64,000 nt of DNA from Phlegmacium glaucopus (GCA_015039465.1 MU130017.1:90013-154012); one strand, 5' to 3'. Shown: positions 11,143-24,299, numbered from the stretch's first letter. Numbers and translations are program-made. The notes: generated by a model not told the origin, from the letters alone.

Positions 11143-14100
11143 ATGGTATCGAGCTTGGATAACTGGGATGGCAGCCTCTCAGGAACTGTCAATCAACAAT
11201 CAACTCGAATAACAGATTTGTCTGTCAGTAGCCCTGGAACATCTAAGACAGCTATTCAGGACGAAAGGATCAGTATTAAACATGGATGGCAGGATATGGT
11301 GACTAGCCTGGATGTAAATCGTATGGTACGTTATCTTATTAGTATGCTTTTGTATATTGTGGCTCAAGTCGCGGTCAATATAGAACGACGCGCCAAATTT
11401 GAATCAACCCCTATCACGCGACGGTCTCGTACAAAGACCTTCTCTGTTGTCTATTGTGAACCCTTTAGTCTCTAATCCCGAGTCCTACCTGTTAACATTG
11501 AGTTAGGTCACCCCCCAAAATAACATTACAACCTCGCCATCATCACCAACACGGAGGAATCTATCTTTTATGCCTGTGGCTTCATCTCCGTTGCATCTCA
11601 AAGAATTCGGAATGTCACCGGTTGCCTCGACTCCGATAGTCTTGACCCTACCTAACCCCGTCACATCAAGAGACCCTTTAGTGGATTTGGATTCACTAGA
11701 ACTTATTTCTACACACACTGCGGACGGTGAGGGTGAGGATGAAGGGGAAGTTGAAGAGGTCATAGTTGTGCATGACATGCTTGTAGGTTATCACACTTAC
11801 ACGGTCGCCTTGAACTCAATCCATTCATCAATTTTAGTCGACATATTCGCGTTCGGCTAGTCGAACTTATCAAGAACAGGTCAGTAGAAAACCTTAATTT
11901 GGGCTCCTCTTCCAACCCCTTTTTATATTGTTTCTCTTTGTCGATATATGTACTAATTGATCATGTTTAATGTTCCAGGATCTTCCCCATCAAGGCGCGT
12001 ATTCGCATCTTTTCACGCCGCCGCCAGAAGAAGATTCCCGCTCCGTTAATCATCTATTCACCCCTTGTTCATCACCAAAACAAACTCAGGAACCTTCCCG
12101 CGTCCACCATCAACCTCGTTCACGGAGGGTGATAATGTCTCACATTAGGGTACCACCTCTCAAACGACCACGGAGTGACTACCGACCTCTTCTACCGACT
12201 TCCTCGTCCATAGTTAGTAGACGGCGTGTTCCTTCTGGTCCACCTCCCACACTACAAGAAGCGATACAGGCCTCCTTTCAGCACAATGCGAATATTGGGT
12301 CATTTCCTTATGACCGTTTGAAAAAGGAGAAGCGGAAGCTGACGAAGAGGAATGAAGATGGAGCAAAAATAAATATAGCTGGCCCTTCTTTCGTGCCTGA
12401 TCCTACTGGCCGTACGTTCCACTTTGGACCTGCCAACATAGCTCAGCCCAAGAAAAGGATGAAACGTCCATTTGTGGACGACGATGATTGGGGTGCGCCA
12501 CCTAAGAAACGGCCTCGTCCCATTTCAGAATCGATCGTCGTGGATCTCACCATTACCGACGATGATGAGCGAGGCAGAGAACCCAAAGCGAAGCCAACCC
12601 CGAAACAAATGTCATCAAACCCCATTCCGAAACCATTACCAAAGCCTCGGCCAGCGAAAAAGTCCAAATTCATTCATGCGGCGTACAATTCCGAGACGGA
12701 TGTCGTTACTTTATACTTGGAAGACATTCGACCTGTACCTTTGGAAGTCTTGACCCTCAATACGCAATCCTTGCGTCAATCACTAGGTGACGGAGTCAAT
12801 GCAAACAAGGAAGTTAGCGCTCTTAGGGCCAAGGGTGATAGATCAACGAGGTTTAATATCAACCCTACACGACAGAATGGATCGAGACCATGCTTCTTGT
12901 CGATCGTCGCGAACCCCTCCTATTCAACAAAGGATACCGTAGAGGAGATGTCCGTTGGAGGCGTCATTTGGGAGTTGCCAGAAGAAGAGATTGAGAAGGA
13001 AGTCATCGAGATTTCGAGTGAATCAGATGCTTCTTGGAAGAAAAAACTACCTCAGAAGCATCCCAACCTGCCCTCTACCCTAACCTCTCAGGCACTACCA
13101 ATACATCCGAAAATCAGTCTCAAAAATGAACGCCAGAAGAAGCCTCGAGAGTCTCATGAAAGTCGGCAACAACCCAAACAACGACGCCAGCCCACAGGTG
13201 TCGACAGGTCGTCTTCAACTTTTGGAGACTCTATCATCTCTCCTCCGCCTCCTCGTGCGATACCATCAAGCACGAAGGTCAAACTCGCAACACAGTACCC
13301 GAAGAAAGTTCGGGAGTCTCAACATAGTCAACAGCAACAACCAAGAAAAAAAAAGCAGACTTCAGGTAACGACATCAACGGATTGTCTACGACTTTCGGT
13401 ACGCCTCATAAGCGGGTCGTCACGCCCTCTCTTCCGCCTCCTCAGTCCACTCCTCCTGCTTCCCTAGTACGGTCACCACATTCTGTTCGACCATCTCTGA
13501 ACGGTCAAAATATTGATTCTGGATCCGATTATCCCAATGGTGCCATGCCTTCCGCCAAAGTGCTTGGAAAACGCAGAGCCGTCAGCCCTACTAGTATTTC
13601 AGCCACAACTACTCCTCAGCGACGTCTCCATGACCCAGTTTCTTCTCCATATTTTGGAGCGTCTATCCATGATATTCAACTGTCCTCTCGTCGCTCGTCG
13701 ACTTCTACTCCTATTCATGACGCTTATGTTGTTCATAATAGCGATTTCAACGCATTCATCGACTATCCTAGTACCATATCCCCGGCTGCGCAGGTTAATC
13801 CAGCCAACTTAAACCATGCACCCTCCTTGTCCAGTCCTTATAACCATGTTGATACTTTGGCTTCCCTGTATGGTCAATCTTCTTCGAGTCAGAGCCAGTC
13901 CGTCAACCGTGTTGGCAGTGCTGTGAACGCCTCTCATCACCAGCTATCCTCATCCAACACAAATGCACCTACTCCTTCACATACTCTTGTTTATAATTCT
14001 CAACCTCAACCCGGATCTGGATCTGGATCTCGAGGAGACTCTTTGTTTTCCTCCACTAATTCCTTATACAACGACATAGAACTTCCTGGCGATCAACATG

Positions 14101-15970
14101 ACTATCAATACGATCATGAACCCCAGCGACAGTATTACGCCACCATCGATAATCTTTTGTCCTCTTCTCTTGTAACAAACCATTCAGAGGGTCAATATGC
14201 GTATGAGACTATTGATCCTACCCTTCTTGGAGGTGGCGAGGTAGTAGTTGAGCCAGGCTTGGAAATGGACATGGACTTGATTGATACGGAGTTGGATGCG
14301 GTGGGAATGGGAATGGGGTTGCAGCTCGAAAAGGAATTTGACGACCAAGTTCAGCAGAAGGACAATAGCCAATTGGGGTCTGACTTTGGGGTCTCTAGAG
14401 AGTCTTCTCCATCTTCTTCGTCGACGGATGCGTCTTCCTCCTCGGGTTCTGCTCAGGCAAAGAAGACTCATGCTTCGCTGCAGTCTGTTCCAGTTGATGA
14501 TGAAGAACCTGGAAAGGAGGAAATATATAGGAGACAACTACCTCCACGCATACGTACGAAGCGTGTCATACCCGATATGATCAGCCACGACGACATCGAC
14601 TTGCTAGCATCTAAGACTGCTAGATCCAAACGTCGTTCTTCGTTTTCATCTGCAAGCTCAGCTCCAGATGCCGACAAGTCTGGCTCAGACTCGGAAACTG
14701 ATGATGATGAAAGTGACGTTGGCAAGCCTACCATTCGCAAGCCTACCATTCGCAAGCCTACCATTCGCAAGCCTACCATTCGTCAGCCCACGGTTCGCAA
14801 GCCAATTCCGAAATCTGTTGTTAAAGCTCAAATATCACCAAAACCTTCCCGCACACGATCAACTTCGCCGCCCATCGAACCAAAACTGAAACTCTCTCAA
14901 GTGGACAAGAATCAAGAATGGCTATTGGATAAGGTTGATGCTTACTGTCATCAATGTCGGCGAAAGACTTTCTACGCAAAGACGACTTGTTCCGCTTGTC
15001 AAAAGAAATTCTGCGTCCGATGTTACGCATTCCGGTGCGTTTTTTTGTGAAATTATCGATCTCCTTTTTTCGAAAAGTTGACAAGTCTTCTTGTTGTGAT
15101 GTCTTGTACGTTTTAGGTATCCTGAGCATCAATTTGACCTCAATGATGAGGAATACAGCTGTCCTGCATGTGAAGGGTTCTGCAATTGTACTGCTTGTTG
15201 TCGTAAACGGGGTGAACCATATGTTGGAGTCCGGACTTGCGATGTAGTCCCTGATTCCATTCCATTACTTGCACAGCGCCAGCGGAATACGAAACGCGTC
15301 AACCTTGGCAGTAAAACGAACCTACCTCCACCCGCAAAGGCGATTCCGACTACAACGATTCCAAAGGGCGTAACGCAAGCCTGGGGTTCCTTGTATAGCG
15401 TGACGGGAGAGAAGATTGGGAACTGTTTTTACGATCCATCAGTTACGAAGGTGGTTTTTGCGCCTGCGACGACCCCGATTATGACTACTATCACCGATGT
15501 GGCACAGCAAGTAGCGACAGCAGCGCCAAATGATGAACCAAAGATTCCTCAAGTTAGGAAGAAGCGGCGGGTATTCGTAGGCATGGTTCAGCCTTCCTGG
15601 GGGTATTCAAAGCCGAAGATCAAACTGTTGAAATCAGAGCCCTACGCCAAGAGGTCTTATAATGCGATGCCGAGATATTATGTTGGTAAAAAGAAATATC
15701 TTTTCTATCAAATAGAAGATGAAGGCTCCCCGTTGACCTCCATGGACGACGACGATGATGATGAAGAAGTAGGGAAACCGGATGGAACTGATGTAGGAGG
15801 TAACTTTTTTTAAGCCTTGTTTTTTTTTTCGTCGTTTAATTTTCCTTTTTTTTTTGTGTTTAGGAAAAAGTTTTTCACCGGATAGTCTTGGAGATGGTGA
15901 TGTTGCTCGCGCTATCTTACTTGGATTGAACGCTTGTGGAGTTGCTGCCGTTGAAGTGCCTGCAACATGA
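11143..15970 (+). CDS. zf-4CXXC_R1 (CDCA7-like) nuclear protein
   Basis: Six exons (11143-11325, 11507-11782, 11838-11879, 11979-15034, 15117-15799, 15864-15970) join in frame to about 1448 residues. The first about 1100 residues are low-complexity, Ser/Pro/Lys-rich and probably disordered, with basic stretches such as PPKKRPRP that could be nuclear localisation signals. The only recognisable fold is a cysteine-rich zinc finger at about residues 1150-1235: YCHQCRRKT, CSACQKKFCVRCYAFR, then CPACEGFCNCTACCRKRG. This is the zf-4CXXC_R1 arrangement of CDCA7-type proteins. In animals CDCA7 works with the HELLS remodeller and senses hemimethylated CpG; a similar role here is inference. Before the finger lies a tandem PTIRK repeat. 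The C-terminus contains acidic SMDDDDDDEE. The start could lie further upstream if a 5' exon exists. A truncated copy is at 50551-51969. Confidence 0.82.
14724..14798 (+). repeat. 15-bp coding minisatellite (PTIRK repeat)
   Basis: Five tandem copies of AAGCCTACCATTCGC or a close variant encode repeated K-P-T-I-R. The paralogous copy at 50866-50910 has only three units, so the array has changed length since duplication. Confidence 0.85.
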
Positions 15971-16440
15971 TATATATATAAGATTATATAAAGCTTTATG
16001 ATACATGGGGTTCTGCCTACTAATTTTCCTCTCTATTGTATCTATTACTAACCATCCATCCCATTCATCCATCCATTCGTCAATATTCATTCATACCACA
16101 TACATCCCATCCCGTCTACCATCCATCCCCCCTACACATACTAGGTTTTGAGTATCGTAGCATTGCAGCCTTTCTTTGTTTTATATCATTAGGGTTTCAT
16201 CTTGTTTTTGCATCCTCTACGATATATATAAGGAAGTTTGAAAGGAGTCAATCTCAGGTTGTAGGAAAAGAGACAGGCTGACAGCCGGTCATGAGGAAAC
16301 CCAAAGTTCTTCCGGGCCCGGATCTGCAAAAACCCGGCTCCTAGTCGAAACGGAATACTTTGAACCAAAGTGACAACCTGGACTCAGAACGCTCTTCAAC
16401 GTCAACCTCAGCTTAAATCTTGAACCATCTACATAAAAGC
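15971..16440. other. Spacer between zinc-finger and dehalogenase genes
   Basis: It contains AT repeats and a C+T-rich CATCC-type microsatellite at about 16047-16075. The sequence is duplicated at 51970-52434, where the microsatellite is longer. It presumably includes the dehalogenase promoter. Confidence 0.5.
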
Positions 16441-17675
16441 ATGGATCAAGTCAAAGCGCTTGTTTTCGACGTCTTCGGAACAGTTGTAGATTGGCGCAGC
16501 TCCGTCATTTTAGAACTGGAAGCTTTAGGCGAGAAATCTGGTATTGGACTAGGTAAGTTACCCAGAGACATTCTCTCCGGTTTCTACAGTTGTTTAAAAT
16601 GGATCACCCCCTTACTGTAGGAACTACAGATTGGCCCAAGTTCGCACAAGAATGGCGTATGGGTTATATTCTCAATACGTTCGTGGTTGATCTTTTTAAT
16701 GAACCTGTTGTTCTAGTCTTTTTAAATATGATGGTCTGAATTATCCCACAGTGGCCGTATAGCTGGTGGTGGTCAAGGACCATCCAGCGTTGATGTTATG
16801 CATAGAGAAGTACATTCCCCCTTCCAAGATTGTAATTAAATCCAAGGAAATTGATTATGGAAATATTGAATGCTCGAAAATGATCCATTAAAATACTATC
16901 CGGACAGATCCTTGACAATATGTTAAAATCGGACGATTGGTGTCATATCGGCGTCTTATGGGATGATTCAACTCGCGAGGTGCTTAATCTTGTATGGCAT
17001 CGGTTAGAAGGTCAATTTACTATCCCTTGATCCCCAGTCCACATTTTGACTTACAAACTTATGTTCTCACATCGGTAATTATTAAATAGGATGGCCAGAT
17101 ACCGTGCAAGGTCTATCAGCTCTCAAAAAGCAAGTTATCATCACCACTTTATCCAATGGGAACGTTCGTTTACTTATTGACATGGTGAATGAGCCTTCAA
17201 CCTCCCACCCTTTTCCACGCTTTTCACCTTGAACGTTCTAATCCATTTATGTATAGGCTAAGCATTCAAATCTACCTTGGGATATGATATTTTCCACAGA
17301 ACTATTTGATACATTTAAACCGTCCGTCATTTCCCATCCTCCTCATGAATCCTTTCTTTCTCTCAATTCTAACCAACAACAAAAACCAACAGAAACCCAA
17401 AAGCGTACCTACAAGCCATCCATCACCTCTCCCTCCCTCCCTCCCAATGCGCCATGGTAGCAGCCCACATCAAAGACTTGCATGCCGCTGCGAGTGTAGG
17501 TATGAAAACCATCTATGTTCGCCGATCAGGTGAAGACCCTATGGTAGGAGATGGGGTGTTGGTGAGGAGTAAAGACGAAGGAGGTGAGGTGGACTGTGTG
17601 GTTGATTCATTCTTGGAATTATCAGAGGTTATTGAACGTTTGAGGACTCCCAAGTTGAGCTCCCTGCAGGAATAG
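16441..17675 (+). CDS. Type II haloacid dehalogenase-like hydrolase (HAD), copy 1
   Basis: A HAD-superfamily hydrolase of about 257 residues in seven exons. Motif I carries the nucleophilic Asp in VFDVFGTVVDWR at the N-terminus. Motif II is IITTLSNGNVRLL. Later exons give LPWDMIFSTELFDTFKPNPK (motif III region) and AAHIKDLHAAASVGMKT (motif IV region). This order matches 2-haloacid dehalogenase type II, which hydrolyses 2-haloacids; fungal homologues often have unknown substrates. All splices keep frame. The start MDQVKALVFDVF places motif I at the expected distance from the N-terminus. A second apparently intact copy is at 52435-53667 with roughly ten amino-acid differences. Confidence 0.88.
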
Positions 17676-17832
17676 GACCAGATTTAATTCAATGAAGCTT
17701 TTTCTTTAATGTCTCTATTTAGGACTACACTGTGGGAAAAGCCACACCCACACGACGTACAGCTCACTGCACCTTAGCGCTCTTGACTATCATCATCATA
17801 TTGAGCAAGAGACCATCTACTAAGAGACATCC

Positions 17833-18394
17833 TTTTCAGCTACCACACACCCATCTCGGCCACCATGCACCCTTTTTGATGACCCATTTCTTTCTTATAT
17901 ATATTATTGTAATTATTAGTTACTACAACCCTCCTTCAGAAGGAGGGTAATAAATTTATTTTAATCTTAATTAATACATTAGAAAAGTTACAAAAAATCT
18001 AAGTTAGTAAGGAATTGACTGAAGTCAATAAAAATAAATAAATTGAATATAGATGTACATGTAACATCAGACAAAATAACAATAAAACTTGTTTAAAATT
18101 TACATTAAGTCTTGTCAAATTCTGATAAAACTCTGCTGGAGTCTGGTGGAATCTGACTGGACATACAGTCCAGTCATTTTTCTACTTCAAAATTACTTGA
18201 CTGGACTATGACTGGACTATGACCAGACTTTGATCAGAATTCCACTGGAATTCTACTGGACTCTGGCAGAATTTTACCAGAGTCTGCCAGAGTCCAGTCA
18301 AGTCTGGTGGAGTCTGGCCAGACAATGTCATCAGTAAATTCAGGTTCCACTATGTACCATTATGTAGCACTATATATTGTCATACTGCCATACC
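17833..18394. other. Repeat-derived DNA with GACTGGA/CCAGTC motif cluster
   Basis: No gene is visible. From about 18120 to 18330 the sequence is dense in AGTCTGG, GACTGGA and their complement CCAGTC in both orientations. It begins exactly where the segmental duplication ends. Confidence 0.45.
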
Positions 18395-18807
18395 TGTTAG
18401 GGGACACCCGATTTCAATCCAAACCTCAACCTCAGAACCATACATCCCGCCTTTCCAACAACCTCTGACCTTCCATCCAACTCCGCTTCCATCACTGGTT
18501 TACTCCAGAACTCCATAACTCCGATCTGACTCTGATCCTCTGGTTCGCTCCGTCTTTTATTTTTATTTTTCACATCACACCACTTCTTAATTAATTAATT
18601 AATTAATATTGTATCATTCCTTTATTTATTTTATATCTCTGTTATGTCCATATTAGTACTTAAATACCCCACAGCCTAGCAGGGATCCCCATCCTTTCCT
18701 CTTTGGATCCCCTGCTAGGTGAGTCACTTGTAGATATCCCTTTGAAATATTATTAACTTTGGATCCCCTGCTAGCTTGACTAAGTCAGCGTTGCAGTTGC
18801 CCTAACA
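18395..18807. repeat. Candidate solo LTR, 413 bp
   Basis: It starts TGTTAGGG and ends CCCTAACA, which are perfect inverted termini with the TG...CA ends of LTRs. The internal sequence contains two CCCCTGCTAG repeats. I find no matching 5-bp target duplication (ATACC versus GGGTG), so it may be rearranged or only LTR-like. Confidence 0.5.
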
Positions 18808-19069
18808 GGGTGAGATCAATGGCAATATTGCACACCAATACTGATTGGTAGTGTGGGTAAAAAGCTTAAAAGTTGCCATCATGAAAATAAAGTGGACTTT
18901 GAATTCACTTGCCTGTTTTGGAAGCAGCCCTGAATTGTGTTCCTGGTCAATAAAATCATTCATTTGATGTTATCATCCTCATTGCTCATCTTACTCACAA
19001 TGTCTTCCACCATGCTATCAATTATTTACACTATTGACATGATCCTCTCCATCTACCATCCTTTTATTC

Positions 19070-19674
19070 CTTGTTTTGATGGATAAACCTGTGGGTTTGG
19101 TGGGTAGGGGTTTCTGGGGTACAGGTAATGGTTGGAATTGAGATACCCCAGGGTTACCCCTGACAATCCCTAGCTGCAGCCATATACACTATTGGGAACT
19201 AGCTTGTGTCAATCCTGGTCCATGTTACAAATTGGTGATAAACTGGCCAAAATCCACCAGTGTGAGCCCATGGCCGTAAAATTCCCATGTGCTGAGATAG
19301 CTGTGCACAGAGAAAGGGTTAGCACCAGATTATATTAGGCCAATGAAATTTGAGGGTAGAAATGCTTTATTTGGAACAAACTGTTGTACATCTATGGCCC
19401 ACATAGGAACACTACAGTGTACAAATGAAGGAATGGACACAGTGTGTTGAAAGATACAGATTCCTGGTATAAATGGTAATAGACTAGAAGGGTAGTTCCA
19501 GATAATTGCAACAACCAGAGAGCTGTGGGCCAGTCCTTAGGTCAGACAGTCTCCCTGTGTTTATTTGATGGAAGGAATAACTGGTGACTCTAACACACAG
19601 AAGAGGGGGAAGAGAGTAAGGTTAGGAGGATGATTGAGATAGAGTCTTTTACTAATGGCTATAGCAGAAAAAGT
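19070..19674 (+). repeat. Left arm of 605-bp inverted repeat
   Basis: The reverse complement of this stretch is found at 22669-23273. I saw no mismatch in the blocks I compared base by base. The arms enclose about 3 kb of older repeats. No long coding region lies in the arm. Confidence 0.88.
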
Positions 19675-19739
19675 GATTGAGAGGACAGAAAATGTGAACT
19701 TAGAGGAGGAATTCACTGGAATTCCACTGAGAAGATGAC

Positions 19740-21975
19740 TGTAAGAGACTAAGAACTGAATTGGGGAGAACTACCTATCCTGGTACAAAGGAGCAGTATT
19801 TATACCCTAAGGATTAGGCTATGTAGAACAATAAAAGATAGAAGGTATGTGCTGTCAAAGAAAGAAATATGAAGAAATGACAGCTGCAAGAAGGAAAGAA
19901 CAATGGGGGGGAAGGGAGAACAATAAAAAAATCTGTAAAGTGTCAAAGTGTGAGAGAAAAGAAGAAAAGGCAGTGTAGACAGTCCAATAGCAAAAATATA
20001 GCAACTCCAATACCATGTGGTCATGTCAGAAATATGAAAGGTCCTGAGTCAACACTTGAAAGGCACAGCCTTGTTCCCAAGAAAGTAACATATGCTCATG
20101 ATCCCATGTCATGCAGCCTTGCTAACACTTGACATACTGTGAGAATAATCCTCTGCTGCTGATTCATCTGCAACTTCTGCTTAGTCATGATCCTTCTGGA
20201 CTTCCTAAAGTGTGATAAATATGGGAAGGATCCAGTGATGTACCTGCAGTGAGGACAGACTGCAAGTAGTTACATAGTTCATGGGGTTGATGTAGTTCTC
20301 TTTGATAGGTGAAAGTGAGCTTTTATGAGGTGCAAAGGTTCATATTAAAGTGCAAGAGTAATGTGCAGAAAAAGCAAAGTCTGTGAGATGATTTTTACAG
20401 AGTGCAAGAGCAACTTAGTACGATGTGCCAAAGGTGGGATCAAAACTGTGGTAATTTCATCCATTGCATTCATTTTTTACCCTACTTTCTATTGCTAATA
20501 AAATAGTAACTAGCAAATAGCTAAGTGCAGAAAGATGAAACAAAAATATAAAATGTGGGTTAATGTGGAGTCACTTTGGCCCAGTAGTTTGGTAATGAAA
20601 AATAGGAGATAAGAGCTAAATAAAGGAGACAAGATAAAAATAAAGGTGATGAGTAATAAAGTCACCTGAGTGACCTTCGTTGGAAGCTGATGAATAATAA
20701 CTAAAAGGGAGTAAGTAATAAGTATGTTATAATGAATGAATGACTTACACCTCAGTGATATTCAAGCACTGAGGTGTCATGTAAACAACAATGGAAAATT
20801 AAGTAAATGATATTATGTAATAGTAAGTAAGCAAACGAGTAATGAGTTCAACATCTGCAATGGTCTGCAATGAAATCCAATGAAATTCAAGGTATCTGCC
20901 AGCATCTGCAAGTATACTGCAAAGGTTGTGAAACTGCAAAAATAGTGCCTTTACATCCCTAGATGTCTCATGGGTCCCATCACCAGGTACTGTGTGAATT
21001 TTGGCACTGGCAGTGGATGATAAGGTAAATGATAGATAGGTGAGGATAGAGGACTGAGTGAGATCCAGGAGCAAGGAAATGCAAGGTAGATGGCTGAAGG
21101 AAAAGTTTGTGGGTCCATAGTCACAACAATGATGACAAAGCCTTGTATATAATGGGAAATGTGGCTGTATCCATAGATGGGCTATTCTGGGAATGATAGG
21201 CATAAACAAGTTCAAATGCAAGCTGATGACAATGCAAATAGTAGATTGATTAAATTGTTGTATTGCTAACCAAGGGATGAAGGGATGGTAGATGTTCAGG
21301 ATCATGTCAATAGTGTAGATGATGGAGAAAGTAGTAAAAGACATTGGAAAAGTAGTGATGATGAGGAATATAATTTTGAATGAATGACTTATTGACCAGG
21401 AATGCAATTCAGGGTCAATTCTAAAATGGATAAATGAATTCCAAATGTGCTTTATTTTCATGATGGTATTTTTAAGGTTTTTACCCATGCTACCAATCAA
21501 TATTGGTGCACAATACAGGTAGGGACACTACAGTGTGCCAAATGATACAATTCAAGGAATGGACACGGTGTGCCAAAGGATACAGATTCAAAGAACTGTA
21601 AGGGGACTTCCCTTTAGTCCTACCCTATGCCTCCCAGCCTACACATAGCACCACCATTGCTATAAATTGTTGTTTGTGTTGTTATAAAACACCAACCAGA
21701 GAGCAGTGGACCAGTCTTTAGGCCAAAAGCCTCCCTGTTGTTCATTTAGGGAAGGTAAAACCTTGGCTTGTAACACACTTGAAAGGTGACTGAGGTAGAG
21801 GGTAGAGGATGAGGATGAGGATGAGTAAGAGAGAGTCTTCAGTAAGACTATAGCAATTGACAGTAGGGGACTGAGACAGATAAAAGGCTGAAAAAGCGAA
21901 CTTAAGGGAGGAATTCCACTGAGATGATGACTGTTGGGGACTAAGAAGTGAATTGAAGGGAACTAAGGGAACTAC
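19740..21975. repeat. Diverged dispersed repeats, no gene
   Basis: Sequence from about 19768 to 20170 (starting at the CTATCCTGGTACAAA motif) recurs in direct orientation at about 22153-22560. A stretch at 20979-21060 recurs at 22595-22670. Part of 21290-21370 recurs inverted at 18970-19070. A 233-codon minus frame at 20799-21500 has no recognisable domain and lies in this repeated DNA. Confidence 0.55.
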
Positions 21976-22152
21976 TGGAGCAGTGTAACTGGACTCCTAG
22001 GTGTGGCTTGTAGATGCATCGAGCCGGTAGTGTTGCATGTAGTAACGGCAGGAGGTAGCGATGATGTATTAATACTCTATCTAGCTACGATATAATCAAT
22101 GTAGTCATGTGATCTATGTATCTAATACGAAATGCCAGATTACACTACTACA
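21976..22152. mobile_element. 177-bp LTR/TRIM-like insertion
   Basis: The related repeat at 19771 shows the uninterrupted site (CTACC followed by ATCCTGG). Here the site is split by 177 bp that start TGGAGCAGTGTAACTGG and end with the imperfect inverse CCAGATTACACTACTACA. CTAC is duplicated on both sides (21972-21975 and 22153-22156). The TG...CA ends suggest a solo LTR of a very small retroelement; a MITE is the alternative. Confidence 0.6.
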
Positions 22153-22668
22153 CTACCCATCCTGGTACAAAAGAGCAGTATTTATACCCTAAGGATGAGG
22201 CTATGTAGAACAATAAAAAAAAAAGAAGTATGCCCTTGTCAAAGGAAGAAAGATGAAGAGATGACAGCTGCAAGAAGAAAAGAACAATGGAAAAGAAGAA
22301 GGAACAATAAAAAAATCTCCCAAGTGTCAAAGTACAAGAGAAAAGAAGAAAAGGCAGTGTGCATAGTCCAATAGCAAAAATATATCAACTCCATAGCCAT
22401 GTGGTCATGTCAAAAATGTGAAAGGTCCTGAGTCAACACTTGAAAGGCACAGCCTTGTTCCCAAGAAAATACCACTTGCCCATGATCCCATGTTGACACA
22501 CTGTGAGAATAATTCTCTGCTGCTGATTCATCTGCAACTCCTGCTTAGTCATGATCCTCCTGGACTTCCTAAAGTGTCATAAAGAGGGTGGGAAGGATCC
22601 AGGTACTGCGTGAATGTTGGTTCTGGCAGTGAATGATAAGATAAGAGGTAGATAATTGAGGATAGGGG

Positions 22669-23273
22669 ACTTTTTCTGCTATAGCCATTAGTAAAAGACT
22701 CTATCTCAATCATCCTCCTAACCTTACTCTCTTCCCCCTCTTCTGTGTGTTAGAGTCACCAGTTATTCCTTCCATCAAATAAACACAGGGAGACTGTCTG
22801 ACCTAAGGACTGGCCCACAGCTCTCTGGTTGTTGCAATTATCTGGAACTACCCTTCTAGTCTATTACCATTTATACCAGGAATCTGTATCTTTCAACACA
22901 CTGTGTCCATTCCTTCATTTGTACACTGTAGTGTTCCTATGTGGGCCATAGATGTACAACAGTTTGTTCCAAATAAAGCATTTCTACCCTCAAATTTCAT
23001 TGGCCTAATATAATCTGGTGCTAACCCTTTCTCTGTGCACAGCTATCTCAGCACATGGGAATTTTACGGCCATGGGCTCACACTGGTGGATTTTGGCCAG
23101 TTTATCACCAATTTGTAACATGGACCAGGATTGACACAAGCTAGTTCCCAATAGTGTATATGGCTGCAGCTAGGGATTGTCAGGGGTAACCCTGGGGTAT
23201 CTCAATTCCAACCATTACCTGTACCCCAGAAACCCCTACCCACCAAACCCACAGGTTTATCCATCAAAACAAG
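22669..23273 (-). repeat. Right arm of 605-bp inverted repeat
   Basis: Reverse complement of 19070-19674. The pairing ends sharply at both edges. Confidence 0.88.
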
Positions 23274-24299
23274 CCCCAAAACACCCCAAACAACCCAGAA
23301 ATGAGCAAGATATGTGCTAAATGATAGTTAATATTGTTTTGGTCATATCTCCTCCAATTCTTATCCATTCTGAATGATCTAGGGCTTTTTTGTAGGTGGC
23401 AGGTACAGGAATTTGTACCCATACCTGTACCCCACTGTACCCTACCTGCCAACCCACAGGGGTTGAAAAACCCATGACAATCCCTAGCTGCAGCTGCACA
23501 CTAGTGGCTGTATATGGGCTGTGGCTTCATGTCAGGTCTGGCCTGCAGCAATTTTATACCTTGACTCAATATACTACCCTGTAGCATCTATGGCCAGGGG
23601 ATGACCCAGGCTATTTGATCATGGCATATATATATGGCTGCTGCTGCTCATTGGTGGCCATATACAGCCTGTGGCTTCCATACCAGGTTTTTTCATGTGG
23701 CTCTTGGCTACCCCCAATATCCTGCAGTGGGCCTGCTGGCCTAGTTTTACTGTATACAATGTATTATGTATCTACTCTATATACACTGATCCCACTGGCA
23801 TCCCATGTTACACATAACAATGTAGCTTACATAGGTGATACATGTGTACAACAACAAATAGGTACCTACAACAACAAATGCATGCATATAACAATGTGTA
23901 CATGCACTTATCCCCTCCCCTCCCTTTTTTTAGGCTATGATGATGACAATGGGGTTTTTTTATTTAACTTAATATGTTATGAAGACAACAACAATGACAA
24001 CCTCCTCAACAGGGGGCTGATTTTTTATTTTGTATAGGCCCCAACAATGAGGCCTTACTGTGGTGGTGGGCAATCTCTATTACAGATTTGGCAGTGTTAC
24101 GTCACGTCACATTGCCAAATGTGTGACAAGGTGTGAAACACTTGAAACATAGCTTGCTCACTGAGTTCTGCATCATCCTGGATGATTTTTTTTGTATGAT
24201 AAATGTATTATAGCATCATAGGAATATATAGTGAATTAATTTTGATCATAAAAGTGGTAATTATGTGGTCTCTTGAGGTGGCTGTGCTTTCTTTGTCTG
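23274..24299. other. Repeat-like intergenic DNA
   Basis: Contains two partial repeats of a segment rich in GCTGCAGC and CTGTGGCTTC (about 23485 and 23635) and several low-complexity CAACAA runs. No gene is supported. Confidence 0.4.

Larger units (their letters stand above)
14409..17832 (+). repeat. Segmental duplication, copy 1
   Basis: This stretch is near-identical to 50551-53831 in the same orientation. It covers the last third of the zinc-finger gene, the spacer with CATCC-rich sequence, and the whole dehalogenase gene. Similarity stops abruptly at both ends. At the right end copy 1 runs into repeat-derived DNA, while copy 2 continues into the start of another gene. Confidence 0.9.

Noticed and set aside
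20799..21500. 233-codon open frame on the minus strand
   Set aside because: Low-complexity, Ile/His/Ser-rich translation without a domain, lying in dispersed repeats; likely chance.
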